62,045 nt of DNA. Source: Bacteroidota bacterium. Its GTDB lineage: Bacteria; Bacteroidota; Ignavibacteria; UBA10030; UBA8401. Shown in pieces: positions 7,424-16,916 of the stretch (positions within the stretch are counted from its first letter, which is position 1; each line of letters begins with the position of its first letter). The DNA is taken from assembly GCA_008933835.1 (NCBI GenBank), contig WBUG01000011.1:1-62045 (forward strand), in the 5' to 3' direction. A program made the translations under genes and the position numbers. The notes below the pieces were generated by a model. That model searched no databases. It saw only the letters and a program-made list of their open reading frames with translations, and was not told the DNA's origin.

Positions 7424-8325
7424 AGTTCACGCTCATCGGACATCTCTGCGTCGACGTCATCCGCCGGACGGACGGGACGGAAGAACGGCTCTTCGGCGGC
7501 ATCTATCACGCCGTCGCGGCGCTGTCGCGGCTCGCGGGGGAACGGGACACCGTCGTTCCGGTCTTCGGCGCCGGCCGGGAGGACCTCGCCGCGCTCAGCG
7601 AACGCTTCGCCTCCTTCGGCAACGTCGACACCGCCGGACTGTTCGAGCTCGAACAGGGGTCCGGCATCGTGCGGTACGACGAGGCGCATCCCGGCGAACG
7701 GGTGGAGAACATCGCCCCTCCCGTCCCGTTCGACCGCATCCGGAAGTTCCTCTCCGCCGACGGCATCTACGTGAACATGATCTCGGGGCAGGACATCTCG
7801 CTCGAGACCCTCGACCGCATCCGGCTCGAGGTGCGGAGCCGTAAAGTGCCCGTCCATCTGGACCTCCATTGTCTCACGCTCGGCGTGAACCCGGACGGTA
7901 CGCGGTTCCGGCGTGCGGTGAGCGACTGGCGCCGCTGGTGCTTCATGACCGACAGCGTGCAGATGAACCAGGAGGAGGCGCAGGGCATCACCATGGAGCA
8001 TTGGGACGACAACTCCTTCGCGAAACAGATGATGCCGCTCATGGTGAAGGCGTTCATCATCACCCGCGGAGGCGACGGCGTGACCGTGTACCAGGACGAA
8101 CACAAGACCCTCCGCCGCACCGACATCACCGACGGCGCGAACCCTGCTCCCGTTTCCACCGTCGGCAGCGGCGACATCTTCGGGGCGGCGTTCCTGTTCG
8201 CCGCGGCGAAGAAGCGGGACCCTATCACGGCGGCGCGGTACGCGCACACCGTCGCATCGTACAGCACGCGGTTCCCTCTCGACACCAAGCATGCGGAACT
8301 GACGGCGGTCCGGGACCTGCCGTGA
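7420..8325 (+). CDS. PfkB/ribokinase-family carbohydrate kinase
   Basis: A 301-residue kinase whose substrate I cannot assign. The C-terminal PfkB signature [11 protein letters not shown] carries the catalytic base D252 and the anion-hole glycines, and the N-terminus ([11 protein letters not shown], later [12 protein letters not shown]) fits the family's first strand and GG motif. A Thr-Arg-Gly-Gly-Asp-Gly-Val strand ([11 protein letters not shown]) is also typical. It overlaps hisI and the RmlD-like gene by 4 bases on either side, so all three are probably co-translated. The next gene's reductase suggests sugar or nucleoside metabolism. Confidence 0.85.
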   Translation: MKFTLIGHLCVDVIRRTDGTEERLFGGIYHAVAALSRLAGERDTVVPVFGAGREDLAALSERFASFGNVDTAGLFELEQGSGIVRYDEAHPGERVENIAPPVPFDRIRKFLSADGIYVNMISGQDISLETLDRIRLEVRSRKVPVHLDLHCLTLGVNPDGTRFRRAVSDWRRWCFMTDSVQMNQEEAQGITMEHWDDNSFAKQMMPLMVKAFIITRGGDGVTVYQDEHKTLRRTDITDGANPAPVSTVGSGDIFGAAFLFAAAKKRDPITAARYAHTVASYSTRFPLDTKHAELTAVRDLP

Positions 8326-9233
8326 AACGGGTGCTCGTCTGCGGAAGCAACGGACTGCTGGGACAACATCTGGCGCTCCTGTTCCACCGCACACCGGGCA
8401 CGGAGGTGCTGCACACCTCGCGGCAGCGGTCGTTCATCCTTTCGGGGATGATGGCGGACTATACGCAGCTGGACCTTGAGGTGCGCGGGGATGTGAAGAG
8501 CCTCGTGACGAGCTACCGGCCGGACGTCATCGTCAACGCCGCGGCGATGTCCAACGTGGACGCCTGTGAGACCGAACGGGAGTCCGCCTGGCGCGCGAAC
8601 GTCACCGCGGTGGAGCATCTCGTGGAGGCGGCGCGCCGCATCGGCGCGAAGCTGGTCCATCTCTCCACCGACTACGTGTTCGACGGACGGACGGGGAGCT
8701 ACGGCGAAGGGGACCGGCCGAATCCGGTCAACTACTACGGCAGGACGAAGCTCGCCGGCGAGAACGCCGTGCTGGCAGGGGGCGTTCCGTACGCCATCCT
8801 GCGGACGCAGCTGCTGTACGGCGTCGGTGTGAACGTGAAGAGCGACTTCGGCCTCTGGGCGGTCCGGCAGCTGCGGAGCGGCGCCGTCATCCGCTGCGCC
8901 GACGACCAGATCTGCAATCCCACGGCGGTCACGGACCTCGCCGCGGCCGTCCGGACCGCGGCGCTCGGGGAGGCGTCCGGCGTCTTCCATGTGAGCGGAC
9001 CGGAACCGCTCAGCCGGTACGGGTTCGCGCTCATTGCGGCCGGGGTGTTCGGATACGACGCTTCGCTCATCACCAAAGTGCGCTCCGCCGATCTTGTGCA
9101 GAAGGCGGTGCGGCCTCTCAACACGTCGTTCTCCATCGCCAAGGCGCGCGCAGCATTGGACTACCATCCGATGACCGCGGCGCAGGGGCTGGAAGAGATG
9201 CGACGGGAACTCACGGGAATCAGTCTGAACTGA
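8322..9233 (+). CDS. RmlD-like NAD(P)-dependent sugar reductase (extended SDR)
   Basis: Extended short-chain dehydrogenase of 303 aa, most like dTDP-4-dehydrorhamnose reductase. It has the nucleotide-binding GSNGLLG (from G8), NAAAMSNVDACE, the STDYVFDG strand and the catalytic Y139-x3-K143 pair in YYGRTKLAGE. The start is GTG at 8322, overlapping the kinase stop (GTGA). No rmlA, rmlB or rmlC gene accompanies it, so the exact sugar substrate is uncertain; a role in surface polysaccharide or a related reductase function is possible. Confidence 0.85.
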   Translation: MKRVLVCGSNGLLGQHLALLFHRTPGTEVLHTSRQRSFILSGMMADYTQLDLEVRGDVKSLVTSYRPDVIVNAAAMSNVDACETERESAWRANVTAVEHLVEAARRIGAKLVHLSTDYVFDGRTGSYGEGDRPNPVNYYGRTKLAGENAVLAGGVPYAILRTQLLYGVGVNVKSDFGLWAVRQLRSGAVIRCADDQICNPTAVTDLAAAVRTAALGEASGVFHVSGPEPLSRYGFALIAAGVFGYDASLITKVRSADLVQKAVRPLNTSFSIAKARAALDYHPMTAAQGLEEMRRELTGISLN

Positions 9234-9234
9234 C

Positions 9235-10026
9235 ATGAACAACACCCTCATCATGTTCGCCATTGCGGCGGCGTTCACGGCGTTCTCCTGCGCGCCGTCG
9301 AAAGAGACGGCTGCGGAGGTCCCCGGCGCCGCGCCCGCTCCCATCACGGCCTCCTTCACCATGCTGACCGTCAACCTCGGCCACGGGCTGAAGGACAAGA
9401 CCGACGTCCGCGCGTTCGCGGAGTGGGTGAAGAAGAGCGGCGCGGAGGTGGTGGCGGTGCAGCAGATCGAGCGGGCCACCGATTCGAAGCCCGGGTTCGA
9501 CGCCTACATGGAGCTGCTGAAACGGCTCGACATGCGCGGCACGTTCGCCAAGGCGCGGTACTATCAGGGATGGGATTCCGGCAACGCGCTCTTCTGCCTC
9601 TATCCGATGCTGCAGTCCAACGTGTTCCCCATCCCCACCGGCAAGGGGAAGGTGCGGCGGGCGATGTCGTTCGCCGTGTTCGAACTCGGACTGAAGTCCG
9701 TCGCGTTCGCTTCGGTGGACCTGGACGAGGAGGACCTGGGAGAGCGGGCGAAGCAGGTGTATGAGATCATCGCCGTCCAGCGGACGATGGAGGAGCAGCC
9801 GATGGTGCTCGCCGGACAGTTCGGCGAACCGGCGGGCGGCAAGGCGACCGCGCGGCTGAGCGGGCGGTACACCGCGGCGAATCCGCTCGCCGAGAACCTC
9901 CGCGGCGTCCGCCAGCATCTGTACGTGCCGACCGGCGCGCGGATGGAGGTGACCGCCGTCCAGCGTCTCGACTACGCGCCGCTCCAGCAGACCGCCCTCC
10001 TGGCGACCATCACCGTCCGTCAATGA
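9235..10026 (+). CDS. lipoprotein with degenerate endonuclease/exonuclease/phosphatase (EEP) fold
   Basis: A 263-residue exported protein with a signal peptide and a lipobox-like AFSC ending at Cys19. The rest follows the EEP (DNase I-like) order: a TVNLGHG strand (N47), VAVQQIE, a GNALFCLYPM strand and RRAMSFAVFEL. The catalytic residues are replaced: the metal-binding QE is QQ (77), TH(L/D) is SVDLD (H lost), the GDFN motif is GQFG (194-197), and the final SDH motif is missing. It is therefore probably a non-catalytic EEP domain at the envelope. It starts one base after the reductase stop and precedes serS by 30 bases. Confidence 0.65.
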   Translation: MNNTLIMFAIAAAFTAFSCAPSKETAAEVPGAAPAPITASFTMLTVNLGHGLKDKTDVRAFAEWVKKSGAEVVAVQQIERATDSKPGFDAYMELLKRLDMRGTFAKARYYQGWDSGNALFCLYPMLQSNVFPIPTGKGKVRRAMSFAVFELGLKSVAFASVDLDEEDLGERAKQVYEIIAVQRTMEEQPMVLAGQFGEPAGGKATARLSGRYTAANPLAENLRGVRQHLYVPTGARMEVTAVQRLDYAPLQQTALLATITVRQ

Positions 10027-10056
10027 CATCATCATCATCACGCAGGGAACGACACC

Positions 10057-11322
10057 ATGCTCGACCTTAAGTACATCCGCGACAACGTCACGCTGGTCAA
10101 GAACGGCATCGCCGCGAAACGCGCCGACGACAACATCGACGAGATCCTCCGCGTCGACGAACAGCGCCGCACGCTCATCGGCGAAGGGGAGGGACTGAAG
10201 GCGAAACGGAACGAGGTCTCCGCGAAGGTGGGACAGATGAAGAAGACGGGGGAGAACGCGGACGCCGTCATCGAGGAGATGAACGCGGTGAAGACGCGCA
10301 TCCAGCAGATCGACGACGAGCTCCGCGCGGTGGAGGAGCGGCTGGAAGGGCTCCTGCTGACCGTGCCCAACGTCCCGCATCCCTCGGTGCCCGTCGGCGC
10401 CGTTCCGGAGGACAATGTGACGGTGCTCGAGTGGGGTGAGAAGCCCCCCGCGGACGTTCCGCTCAAGCCCCATTGGGAACTCCCGGTGGTGAAGCAGGTC
10501 ATCGACTTCGACCGCGGGTCCAAGGTCGCCGGCGCCGGATTCCCGTTCTACGTCGGCAAGGCCGCCCAATTGCAGCGGGCGCTCATCAACTTCTTCCTTG
10601 ACCAGGCCGCCGAGCGCGGATACACCGAACTCCAGGCGCCGGTCGTGGTGAACAAGGACAGCGCCCGCGGGACGGGACAGATCCCGGACAAGGAGGACAT
10701 GATGTACGTCGCCACCCGCGACGACCTGTACCTCATCCCCACCGCCGAAGTGCCCGTGACCAACTTCCACCGCAAAGAGACCTTCGAGGAGAAGGAACTC
10801 CCGGTGAAGTACTGCGGCTACACTCCCTGCTTCCGTCGGGAGGCCGGTTCGTACGGGAAGGACGTGCGGGGGCTCAACCGTCTCCACCAGTTCGATAAGG
10901 TGGAACTGGTGAAGTTCGTCCATCCGTCCGCTTCGTACGACGAACTGGAATCGCTGCGAGGGGACGCGGAAGGTCTGCTCCGGCTGCTGGAACTGCCGTA
11001 CCGCGTGCTGCTGATGTGCACGGGGGACATGGGATTCACCCAGACGAAGAAATACGACCTCGAGGTGTGGGCGGGCGGACAGCGGAAGTGGCTGGAGGTC
11101 TCCTCCTGCAGCAACTTCGAGACCTTCCAGGCGCGCCGGATGAACATCCGGTTCCGTTCGAAGGAGACCGGCAAACCGGAGTTCGTGCACACGCTCAACG
11201 GGTCCGGCCTCGCGCTGCCGCGCATCGTCGCGGCCATCCTCGAGAACGGACAGACGCCCGAAGGGAAGGTCATCGTGCCGAAGGTGCTCCAGCCGTACAC
11301 CAAATTCGCCGTCATCGAATGA
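10057..11322 (+). CDS. serS: seryl-tRNA synthetase
   Basis: Charges tRNA-Ser (and tRNA-Sec where present). The 421-residue class II synthetase has the N-terminal coiled-coil arm (about 25-105), motif 2 (CFRREAGSYGKDVRGLNR) and motif 3 (NGSGLALPRIVAAILE). Length and N-terminus MLDLKYIRDN match the family. It overlaps the following ABC transporter gene by 4 bases (ATGA), placing an essential housekeeping gene inside the long operon. Confidence 0.97.
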   Translation: MLDLKYIRDNVTLVKNGIAAKRADDNIDEILRVDEQRRTLIGEGEGLKAKRNEVSAKVGQMKKTGENADAVIEEMNAVKTRIQQIDDELRAVEERLEGLLLTVPNVPHPSVPVGAVPEDNVTVLEWGEKPPADVPLKPHWELPVVKQVIDFDRGSKVAGAGFPFYVGKAAQLQRALINFFLDQAAERGYTELQAPVVVNKDSARGTGQIPDKEDMMYVATRDDLYLIPTAEVPVTNFHRKETFEEKELPVKYCGYTPCFRREAGSYGKDVRGLNRLHQFDKVELVKFVHPSASYDELESLRGDAEGLLRLLELPYRVLLMCTGDMGFTQTKKYDLEVWAGGQRKWLEVSSCSNFETFQARRMNIRFRSKETGKPEFVHTLNGSGLALPRIVAAILENGQTPEGKVIVPKVLQPYTKFAVIE

Positions 11323-13079
11323 AGCCCCTCTTCCGGCTGCTGCCGTACCTCTCCCGGTACCGGACCACCCTGCTGTGGGGTCTGGCGGCGGTCGTCGTTT
11401 CGAACGTCTTCTCCGTCGCGGCGCCGTGGATCATCGGCGACGCCGTGGACCGGCTGAAGGAGGGACTGGAGCACGGCACGCTCGCCCACAACGACCTGCT
11501 GTGGTACGCCGGCCTCATCGTGGGAGCCGCCGCGCTCGCCGGCGTCATGCTCTTCCTCACCCGCCAGACCATCATCGTGGTGTCGCGCCGCATCGAGTAC
11601 GACCTGCGGAACGACTTCCTGACGCACGTCCAGCGCCTTCCGTACCGCTTCTTCCAGAACACCCCCACGGGCGACCTGATGGCGCTCGCCACCAACGACA
11701 TCAGCGCCGTCCGGAACGTGCTCGGCCCCGGCATCATGTACCCGGCGGACACGCTCATGACCCTGTCGATGTCGCTGGTGCTGATGTTCATCAAGGACTG
11801 GCAGCTCACCCTCCTCGCGCTCGTGCCGATGCCCTTCGTCTCGCTGGCGGTGTACCGCCTCGGCAAGGTCATCCATGCGAAGTTCAACGAACGGCAGGAG
11901 CAGTACGCGCTGCTCACCACGCGCGCGCAGGAGAACCTCTCCGGCGCCCGGGTGGTGAAGGCGTACGTCCGCGAGGAGCACGAGACCGAACAGTTCCGCA
12001 CGGTGAGCTGGGAGTACTTCCGCAAGAACCTCGTCCTCGCCCGGACACAGTCCGTGATGTGGCCCCTCATGTTCGTGCTGGTCGGGCTCTCGCTGCTCAT
12101 CACCGTGTACGTGGGGGGGCTGAAGGTCATCAACGGCACGATGACCATCGGAACGCTCACCGCGTTCTTCACCTACCTCTCGCTCCTCATCTGGCCGATG
12201 ATCGCGTTCGGCTGGGTCATCAACATGTGGCAGCAGGGGTCCGCCTCCATGCTCCGACTGGCGAAGATCTTCGACACGGTGCCGGACATCCGCGACACCG
12301 AGCGGACGGACCGTTCCATCACGTCCGTCGGCGGCCAGGTCGAGTTCCGGAACGTCACGTTCACGCACGACGGTGCGGCGTCCCCCGCGCTCGCCGGCAT
12401 CTCGCTGACCGTGCCGCAGGGGAGCGTGCTCGCGGTGGTCGGATACACCGGGGCCGGCAAGAGCACGCTCGTGAACCTCATCCCGAGGCTCTACGAGGCA
12501 ACGGACGGGGAGGTGCTCATCGACGGCGTGGACGTGCGGCGCATCCCGCTCGAGGTGCTGCGGCGGAACATCGGATACGTGCCGCAGGAGACCTTCCTTT
12601 TCTCCGACTCCATCGCCGAGAACATCCGCTACGGCGACGACGACGCGTCCGCCGAGCTCATCCGGGAGGCGGCGGAGATCTCGCAACTGGCGCGCGACGT
12701 GGCGGACTTCCCGCAGCGGTTCGACACGGTGCTGGGTGAACGGGGCATCACCCTGTCCGGCGGACAGAAACAGCGCGCCAGCATCGCCCGCGCCGTGCTC
12801 CGCCGGCCGGCCATCCTCATCCTGGACGACGCGCTCTCCGCGGTGGACACCCACACCGAGGCCGAAGTGCTCACGCGGCTCCGCGCCCTGATGAAAGGGC
12901 GGACGAGCATCATCATCGCCCACCGCATCTCGACCGTGCAGCTCGCGGACCAGATCGTAGTGCTGGACAAGGGGCGCATCGCCGAACGGGGCACGCACGA
13001 CGAACTCACGGCGCTCGGCGGCATCTACGCCGGCCTCCACCGGAAGCAGCAGCTGGAACGGGAACTCGAGGAGCTCTGA
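11319..13079 (+). CDS. ABC exporter half-transporter, subunit A (degenerate-site Walker B)
   Basis: A 586-residue fusion of a six-helix transmembrane domain (about 1-310) and a nucleotide-binding domain. Walker A is GYTGAGKST (about residue 375), the signature is canonical LSGGQ (about 480), and Walker B reads LILDDALSAVD, with Asp where the catalytic Glu is expected. It pairs with the next gene, whose signature motif is degenerate. Together they give one active and one inactive ATP site, as in heterodimeric exporters such as BmrCD, LmrCD or TM287/288. Likely substrate is a lipid, drug or peptide; nothing here decides. The start overlaps the serS stop. Confidence 0.93.
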   Translation: MKPLFRLLPYLSRYRTTLLWGLAAVVVSNVFSVAAPWIIGDAVDRLKEGLEHGTLAHNDLLWYAGLIVGAAALAGVMLFLTRQTIIVVSRRIEYDLRNDFLTHVQRLPYRFFQNTPTGDLMALATNDISAVRNVLGPGIMYPADTLMTLSMSLVLMFIKDWQLTLLALVPMPFVSLAVYRLGKVIHAKFNERQEQYALLTTRAQENLSGARVVKAYVREEHETEQFRTVSWEYFRKNLVLARTQSVMWPLMFVLVGLSLLITVYVGGLKVINGTMTIGTLTAFFTYLSLLIWPMIAFGWVINMWQQGSASMLRLAKIFDTVPDIRDTERTDRSITSVGGQVEFRNVTFTHDGAASPALAGISLTVPQGSVLAVVGYTGAGKSTLVNLIPRLYEATDGEVLIDGVDVRRIPLEVLRRNIGYVPQETFLFSDSIAENIRYGDDDASAELIREAAEISQLARDVADFPQRFDTVLGERGITLSGGQKQRASIARAVLRRPAILILDDALSAVDTHTEAEVLTRLRALMKGRTSIIIAHRISTVQLADQIVVLDKGRIAERGTHDELTALGGIYAGLHRKQQLERELEEL

Positions 13080-14854
13080 TGGCCATCCAGGACGACGACA
13101 TCCTCGGCAAAGCGTACGACGCGCAGCTCATGCGCCGCCTCATCCGCTACCTCCGTCCGTACCGGTGGCAGGTGGGGCTGGCCATCCTGCTCTCCGTCGC
13201 GGTCTCCGGACTGGAGGCGGTCCGCCCGTACTTCACCAAGATCGCGGTGGACGTCCACATCGCGCAGAAGGACGCCGACGGCCTGCTGCGGCTGACGCTC
13301 CTCTTCTTCGTCCTGCTCGTGCTCCGCGGCGTGGTGCAGTACTACAACGCCTACGTCACGCAGAAGATCGGACAGCACACCATCTTCGACCTGCGGATGG
13401 AGCTCTTCCGCCACCTGCAGCGCCTCTCGCTCCGTTTCTACGACCGCAACCCCATCGGCCGGCTCATCACCCGCGTGACGAACGACGTGGAGGTACTGAA
13501 CGAAATGTTCTCCTCCGGCATCGTCATGGTGTTCAGCGACGTCTTCATGATCGTCGGCATCCTCTGGTTCATGTTCGCGATGAACTGGCAGCTGGCGCTC
13601 CTTTCCCTCAGCGTGCTCCCGTTCCTCTTCTACGGCACCTTCCTCTTCCGGCGGAAGGCGCGCGACGCGTACCGCGAGGTGCGGCTCTACATCGCCCGCA
13701 TCAACACCTTCATGCAGGAGCACATCACCGGCATGCTGGTGGACCAGATCTTCGGCCGTGAACGCCGCGCGTTCGAGGAGTTCGAACGGCACAACGCCGG
13801 CCACCGCGAGGCGAACATCCGCTCCATCTTCTACTACGCCGTCTTCTATCCCGTGGTGGACCTGATCGGCGCGGCGGCCGTGGGGCTCATCATCTGGTAC
13901 GCCGGCGGCAACGCGCTGGACGGCACCGTCACCATCGGCACCGTGATGGCCTTCCTGCAGTTCAACGAGATGTTCTGGCGCCCCATCCGCGACCTCTCGG
14001 AGAAGTACAACATCATGCAGACCGCGATGGCGTCGTCCGAGCGCATCTTCAAACTGCTGGACGACCGGACGTTCATCCCCGAACCGGCGGCGACGGTGCC
14101 GCTCGGCGCGGTGAAGGGGCGCATCGAGTTCCGGAACGTCTGGTTCGCGTACAGCGGGGAGGACTGGGTGCTGAAGGACGTCTCGTTCGTCATCGAGCCG
14201 GGCCGCACCGCCGCGTTCGTCGGTCACACGGGGGCCGGCAAGACCACCATCATCAACCTGCTCTCGCGGTTCTACGACGTGCAACGGGGCGAGATCCTCG
14301 TGGACGGCGTGAACGTGCGCGACGCGGCGCTGCCGGAGCTCCGCCGTCACATCGCGGTGGTGCTGCAGGACGTCTTCCTCTTCTCGGGCGACGTGAAGGG
14401 GAACATCGGGCTCGGCGCCGCCCACATCACGCCGGAACGCATCCGCGCCGCGGCGGCGATGGTGGGGGTGGACCGGTTCATCGATACGCTCCCCGGCGGA
14501 TACGACGCCGAGGTGAAGGAGCGCGGCGCCACCTTCTCCGTCGGCCAGAAGCAGCTCCTGTCGTTCGCCCGCGCGCTCGCCTTCGACCCGCGCATCCTGG
14601 TGCTGGACGAGGCCACCTCGAGCGTCGACACCGAAACGGAGATCCTCATCCAGCGCGCCATCCGCACATTGCTCGCGGACCGCACCGCCATCGTCATCGC
14701 GCACCGCCTCTCCACCATCCAGACCGCGGACATCATCATCGTGATGCACAAGGGGGAGGTCCGCGAACGGGGTTCGCACCAGGAACTGCTGGCGCAGAAG
14801 GGGATCTACCACCGGCTCTACCAGCTCCAGTACAAGGAACAGGAACCGTCCTGA
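13079..14854 (+). CDS. ABC exporter half-transporter, subunit B (canonical Walker B, degenerate signature)
   Basis: Second half-transporter, 591 aa, sharing one base with the previous stop (TGATG). The transmembrane domain covers about 1-320. The ATPase domain has Walker [10 protein letters not shown] (about 380), Walker [12 protein letters not shown] with the catalytic Glu, and an altered signature FSVGQ (about 486) in place of LSGGQ. In an A/B heterodimer the FSVGQ motif faces subunit A's Asp-type Walker B, forming the degenerate site, while subunit A's LSGGQ faces this subunit's intact Walker B. It is the last gene of the his-to-ABC operon; fbp has its own promoter. Confidence 0.93.
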   Translation: MAIQDDDILGKAYDAQLMRRLIRYLRPYRWQVGLAILLSVAVSGLEAVRPYFTKIAVDVHIAQKDADGLLRLTLLFFVLLVLRGVVQYYNAYVTQKIGQHTIFDLRMELFRHLQRLSLRFYDRNPIGRLITRVTNDVEVLNEMFSSGIVMVFSDVFMIVGILWFMFAMNWQLALLSLSVLPFLFYGTFLFRRKARDAYREVRLYIARINTFMQEHITGMLVDQIFGRERRAFEEFERHNAGHREANIRSIFYYAVFYPVVDLIGAAAVGLIIWYAGGNALDGTVTIGTVMAFLQFNEMFWRPIRDLSEKYNIMQTAMASSERIFKLLDDRTFIPEPAATVPLGAVKGRIEFRNVWFAYSGEDWVLKDVSFVIEPGRTAAFVGHTGAGKTTIINLLSRFYDVQRGEILVDGVNVRDAALPELRRHIAVVLQDVFLFSGDVKGNIGLGAAHITPERIRAAAAMVGVDRFIDTLPGGYDAEVKERGATFSVGQKQLLSFARALAFDPRILVLDEATSSVDTETEILIQRAIRTLLADRTAIVIAHRLSTIQTADIIIVMHKGEVRERGSHQELLAQKGIYHRLYQLQYKEQEPS

Positions 14855-14869
14855 CCCGGCCTGCGCGCC

Positions 14870-14898
14870 TTGCCTCTCCACGCCGTTTTCTGTACCTT
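14870..14898 (+). promoter_or_regulatory. predicted sigma-70 promoter of fbp
   Basis: TTGCCT (14870-14875), a 17-base spacer and TACCTT (14893-14898) lie 39 bases before the fbp ATG, in the short gap after the ABC operon. Confidence 0.5.
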
Positions 14899-14937
14899 CC
14901 TCACACGACTCACCGGAACCAACCGTATCGGAACGTC

Positions 14938-15945
14938 ATGAGCCAGCAGCAGAAGATCGTCACCCTCGAACGCCACATCATCGAGATGGAGCGCCAGCAC
15001 CCCGGCGCGAGCGGGAACTTCTCGAACATCCTCCGCGACCTCTCGCTGGCCGTCAAGATCATCTGGCGCGAAGTGAGCAAGGCGGGCCTCGTCAACATCC
15101 TCGGCGCGGCCGGCACGCAGAACGTCTCCGGCGACGCGGTGAAGAAGCTCGACGTCTTCGCCGACGAGACCATCTACAAGGCGATGGACCACGGCGGGCA
15201 CCTGTGCGTGATGGCGTCCGAGGAGCACGAGAACATCGTCCGTATCCCGGCCCAGTACCCCAAAGGGAAGTACGTGCTGCTGTTCGACCCGCTGGACGGT
15301 TCCGGCAACATCGACGCCAACGTGAGCATCGGCACCATCTTCTCCATCTACCGGCGCATCTCGACGGGCGGCGACGGGACGCTGGAGGACGTGCTGCAGC
15401 CCGGCTACAAGCAGATCGCCGCCGGTTACGTCGTCTTCGGTTCGAGCACGATGCTCGTCTACACCGCCGGTGACGGCGTACACGGCTTCACCCTGGACCC
15501 GAGCATCGGCGAGTTCCTGCTCTCCCACGAGAACATCCGCATCCCGAAGAGGGGGAAGATCTACAGCGTGAACGAGGGGAACTACAAGTGGTGGGAGGGG
15601 GGCGTGAAGAAGTACATCAAGTACTTGCAGGAGGAGGACGGAGAGACCGGAAGGCCGTACACCAGCCGGTACATCGGGTCCCTCGTCGCGGACTTCCACC
15701 GCAACCTGCTCTACGGCGGCATCTATCTCTACCCCGGAGATTCGCGCAACCGGAACGGCAAGCTCCGGCTCATGTACGAGAACAATCCGCTGGCGTTCAT
15801 CTGCGAACAGGCGGGGGGACGGGCCATCGACGGGACGAAACGCATCCTGGACGTGGTCCCGACGGAACTGCATCAGCGGACGCCGCTCTTCATCGGCAGC
15901 GAAGAGGATGTGACCATCTGTGAGCGGTTCCTGCGGGAGGGATGA
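14938..15945 (+). CDS. fbp: fructose-1,6-bisphosphatase, class I
   Basis: Gluconeogenic phosphatase converting fructose 1,6-bisphosphate to fructose 6-phosphate. The 335-residue protein has the metal-binding signature [19 protein letters not shown], an upstream ASEEHE acidic loop and the GKLRLMYE segment of the sugar-binding pocket, all in family order. The start at 14938 ([13 protein letters not shown]) follows its own promoter. It is monocistronic and ends at a strong hairpin terminator. Confidence 0.96.
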   Translation: MSQQQKIVTLERHIIEMERQHPGASGNFSNILRDLSLAVKIIWREVSKAGLVNILGAAGTQNVSGDAVKKLDVFADETIYKAMDHGGHLCVMASEEHENIVRIPAQYPKGKYVLLFDPLDGSGNIDANVSIGTIFSIYRRISTGGDGTLEDVLQPGYKQIAAGYVVFGSSTMLVYTAGDGVHGFTLDPSIGEFLLSHENIRIPKRGKIYSVNEGNYKWWEGGVKKYIKYLQEEDGETGRPYTSRYIGSLVADFHRNLLYGGIYLYPGDSRNRNGKLRLMYENNPLAFICEQAGGRAIDGTKRILDVVPTELHQRTPLFIGSEEDVTICERFLREG

Positions 15946-15964
15946 GACGGAGGGACGGGCTCCA

Positions 15965-15997
15965 ATGAAAAACCCCCGCGGTGCGGGGGTTTTTCAT
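15965..15997. terminator. bidirectional intrinsic terminator
   Basis: A 15-base stem (GAAAAACCCCCGC paired with GCGGGGGTTTTTC, plus one AT step at each end) with a GGT loop lies between convergent fbp and the CpoB-like lipoprotein gene. T tracts exist on both strands. Confidence 0.92.
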
Positions 15998-16016
15998 GTA
16001 CGGACCGTGATATCGT

Positions 16017-16841
16017 TCAGCGGAGCTTCGCGCGGGCGCGGCCGGCGTATTCGCTCGTCGGATACTGTTCCGCCAGTTTCTTGTACTCGGTCAGCGCCTT
16101 CTCCTTCTCTCCCATCCGTTCGAAGCACTGCGCGATGATGAGCTGGGCGTCGTCCTTCTTCTCCGAGAAGCGGTAATTGCCCACCTGCCGGAGATGTTCG
16201 AGCGCGTTCTGATACTGCTTCATCTGGAAGTAGCTCAGGCCGATCCAGTAGTGGCAGTTGTCCGCGTAGTCGTCCTTGATGCCGGTGTTCAGCAGTGTCT
16301 GGAACTCCGAGACGGCGTCCGCATACGCCTTGGCGTTGAACTTCGCGACAGAGGCCTTGTAGGCGCGCACCTCTTCGGACGAGGATCGTCCGGGGGCGGA
16401 TGCGGTGCGGGCGGGACGGACCGGAGCGGGTTTCTCGGCCTGCTGCTGTTTCAGAGCCTGGTTGGCCGCTTCAAGGTCCGAGATCTTCGCCTGCAGGTCG
16501 CGGTTGTTCTGTTCGGTGGAGGTGAGCTGGTCCTTCAGCTGGATGTTCTCGGTCTTCAATCCGTCGATCTCGGACTGCAGCTGCTCCTTGCTCGGACCTT
16601 CCGGCTGCTCCTGTACCGGCTCGGGAGCCGGAACGGCGGTCTCCGCCGGTGCTTCCGCCGGCGCCTCTTCCGCCGGGACCTCTTCCGTCTCAGCAGGGAC
16701 CTCTTCACTGAAACCGGTATCGGTCACCATCTCGTCTTCGGACATCGCCTCTTCGGAACTTCCGCAGCCGACATACGCGAGGGAGAACACCGCGATGGCC
16801 GCCAGGACCAGAAGGGAACGGAGCGATACGGTCGGATTCAT
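16017..16841 (-). CDS. CpoB/YbgF-like lipoprotein with coiled coil and TPR repeats
   Basis: A 274-residue exported protein. The signal peptide ends in a lipobox-like YVGC (Cys26). An acidic, Pro/Ala/Glu-rich linker follows (about 30-75), then a coiled coil at about 78-135 (QSEIDGLKTENIQLKDQ heptads) and about three TPR-like helical pairs at 155-274 (NCHYWIGLSYFQMKQY, later AQLIIAQCFERMGEKEKA). Coiled coil followed by TPRs is the CpoB/YbgF layout, although no tol-pal genes are adjacent. Envelope integrity or division is the likely role by analogy. A GGAGGA ribosome-binding site precedes the ATG. Confidence 0.82.
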   Translation of the reverse strand: MNPTVSLRSLLVLAAIAVFSLAYVGCGSSEEAMSEDEMVTDTGFSEEVPAETEEVPAEEAPAEAPAETAVPAPEPVQEQPEGPSKEQLQSEIDGLKTENIQLKDQLTSTEQNNRDLQAKISDLEAANQALKQQQAEKPAPVRPARTASAPGRSSSEEVRAYKASVAKFNAKAYADAVSEFQTLLNTGIKDDYADNCHYWIGLSYFQMKQYQNALEHLRQVGNYRFSEKKDDAQLIIAQCFERMGEKEKALTEYKKLAEQYPTSEYAGRARAKLR

Positions 16842-16887
16842 GATTCCTCCAATGAAAAGGTCTTCGGGTGATGGAACACGTAGCGTT

Positions 16888-16916
16888 AATGTATTAAGTG
16901 CGTGTTACAAAGTCAA
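16888..16916 (-). promoter_or_regulatory. predicted sigma-70 promoter of the CpoB-like gene
   Basis: On the minus strand TTGACT (16916-16911), 17 bases, TACATT (16893-16888). The -35 element overlaps the last codons of the ATP-grasp gene. Predicted start is near 16881, a leader of about 40 bases. Confidence 0.65.

Noticed and set aside
10022-10038. CATCATCATCATCA short tandem repeat before serS
   Set aside because: Only four trinucleotide units in a 30-base gap; too short to suggest phase variation.
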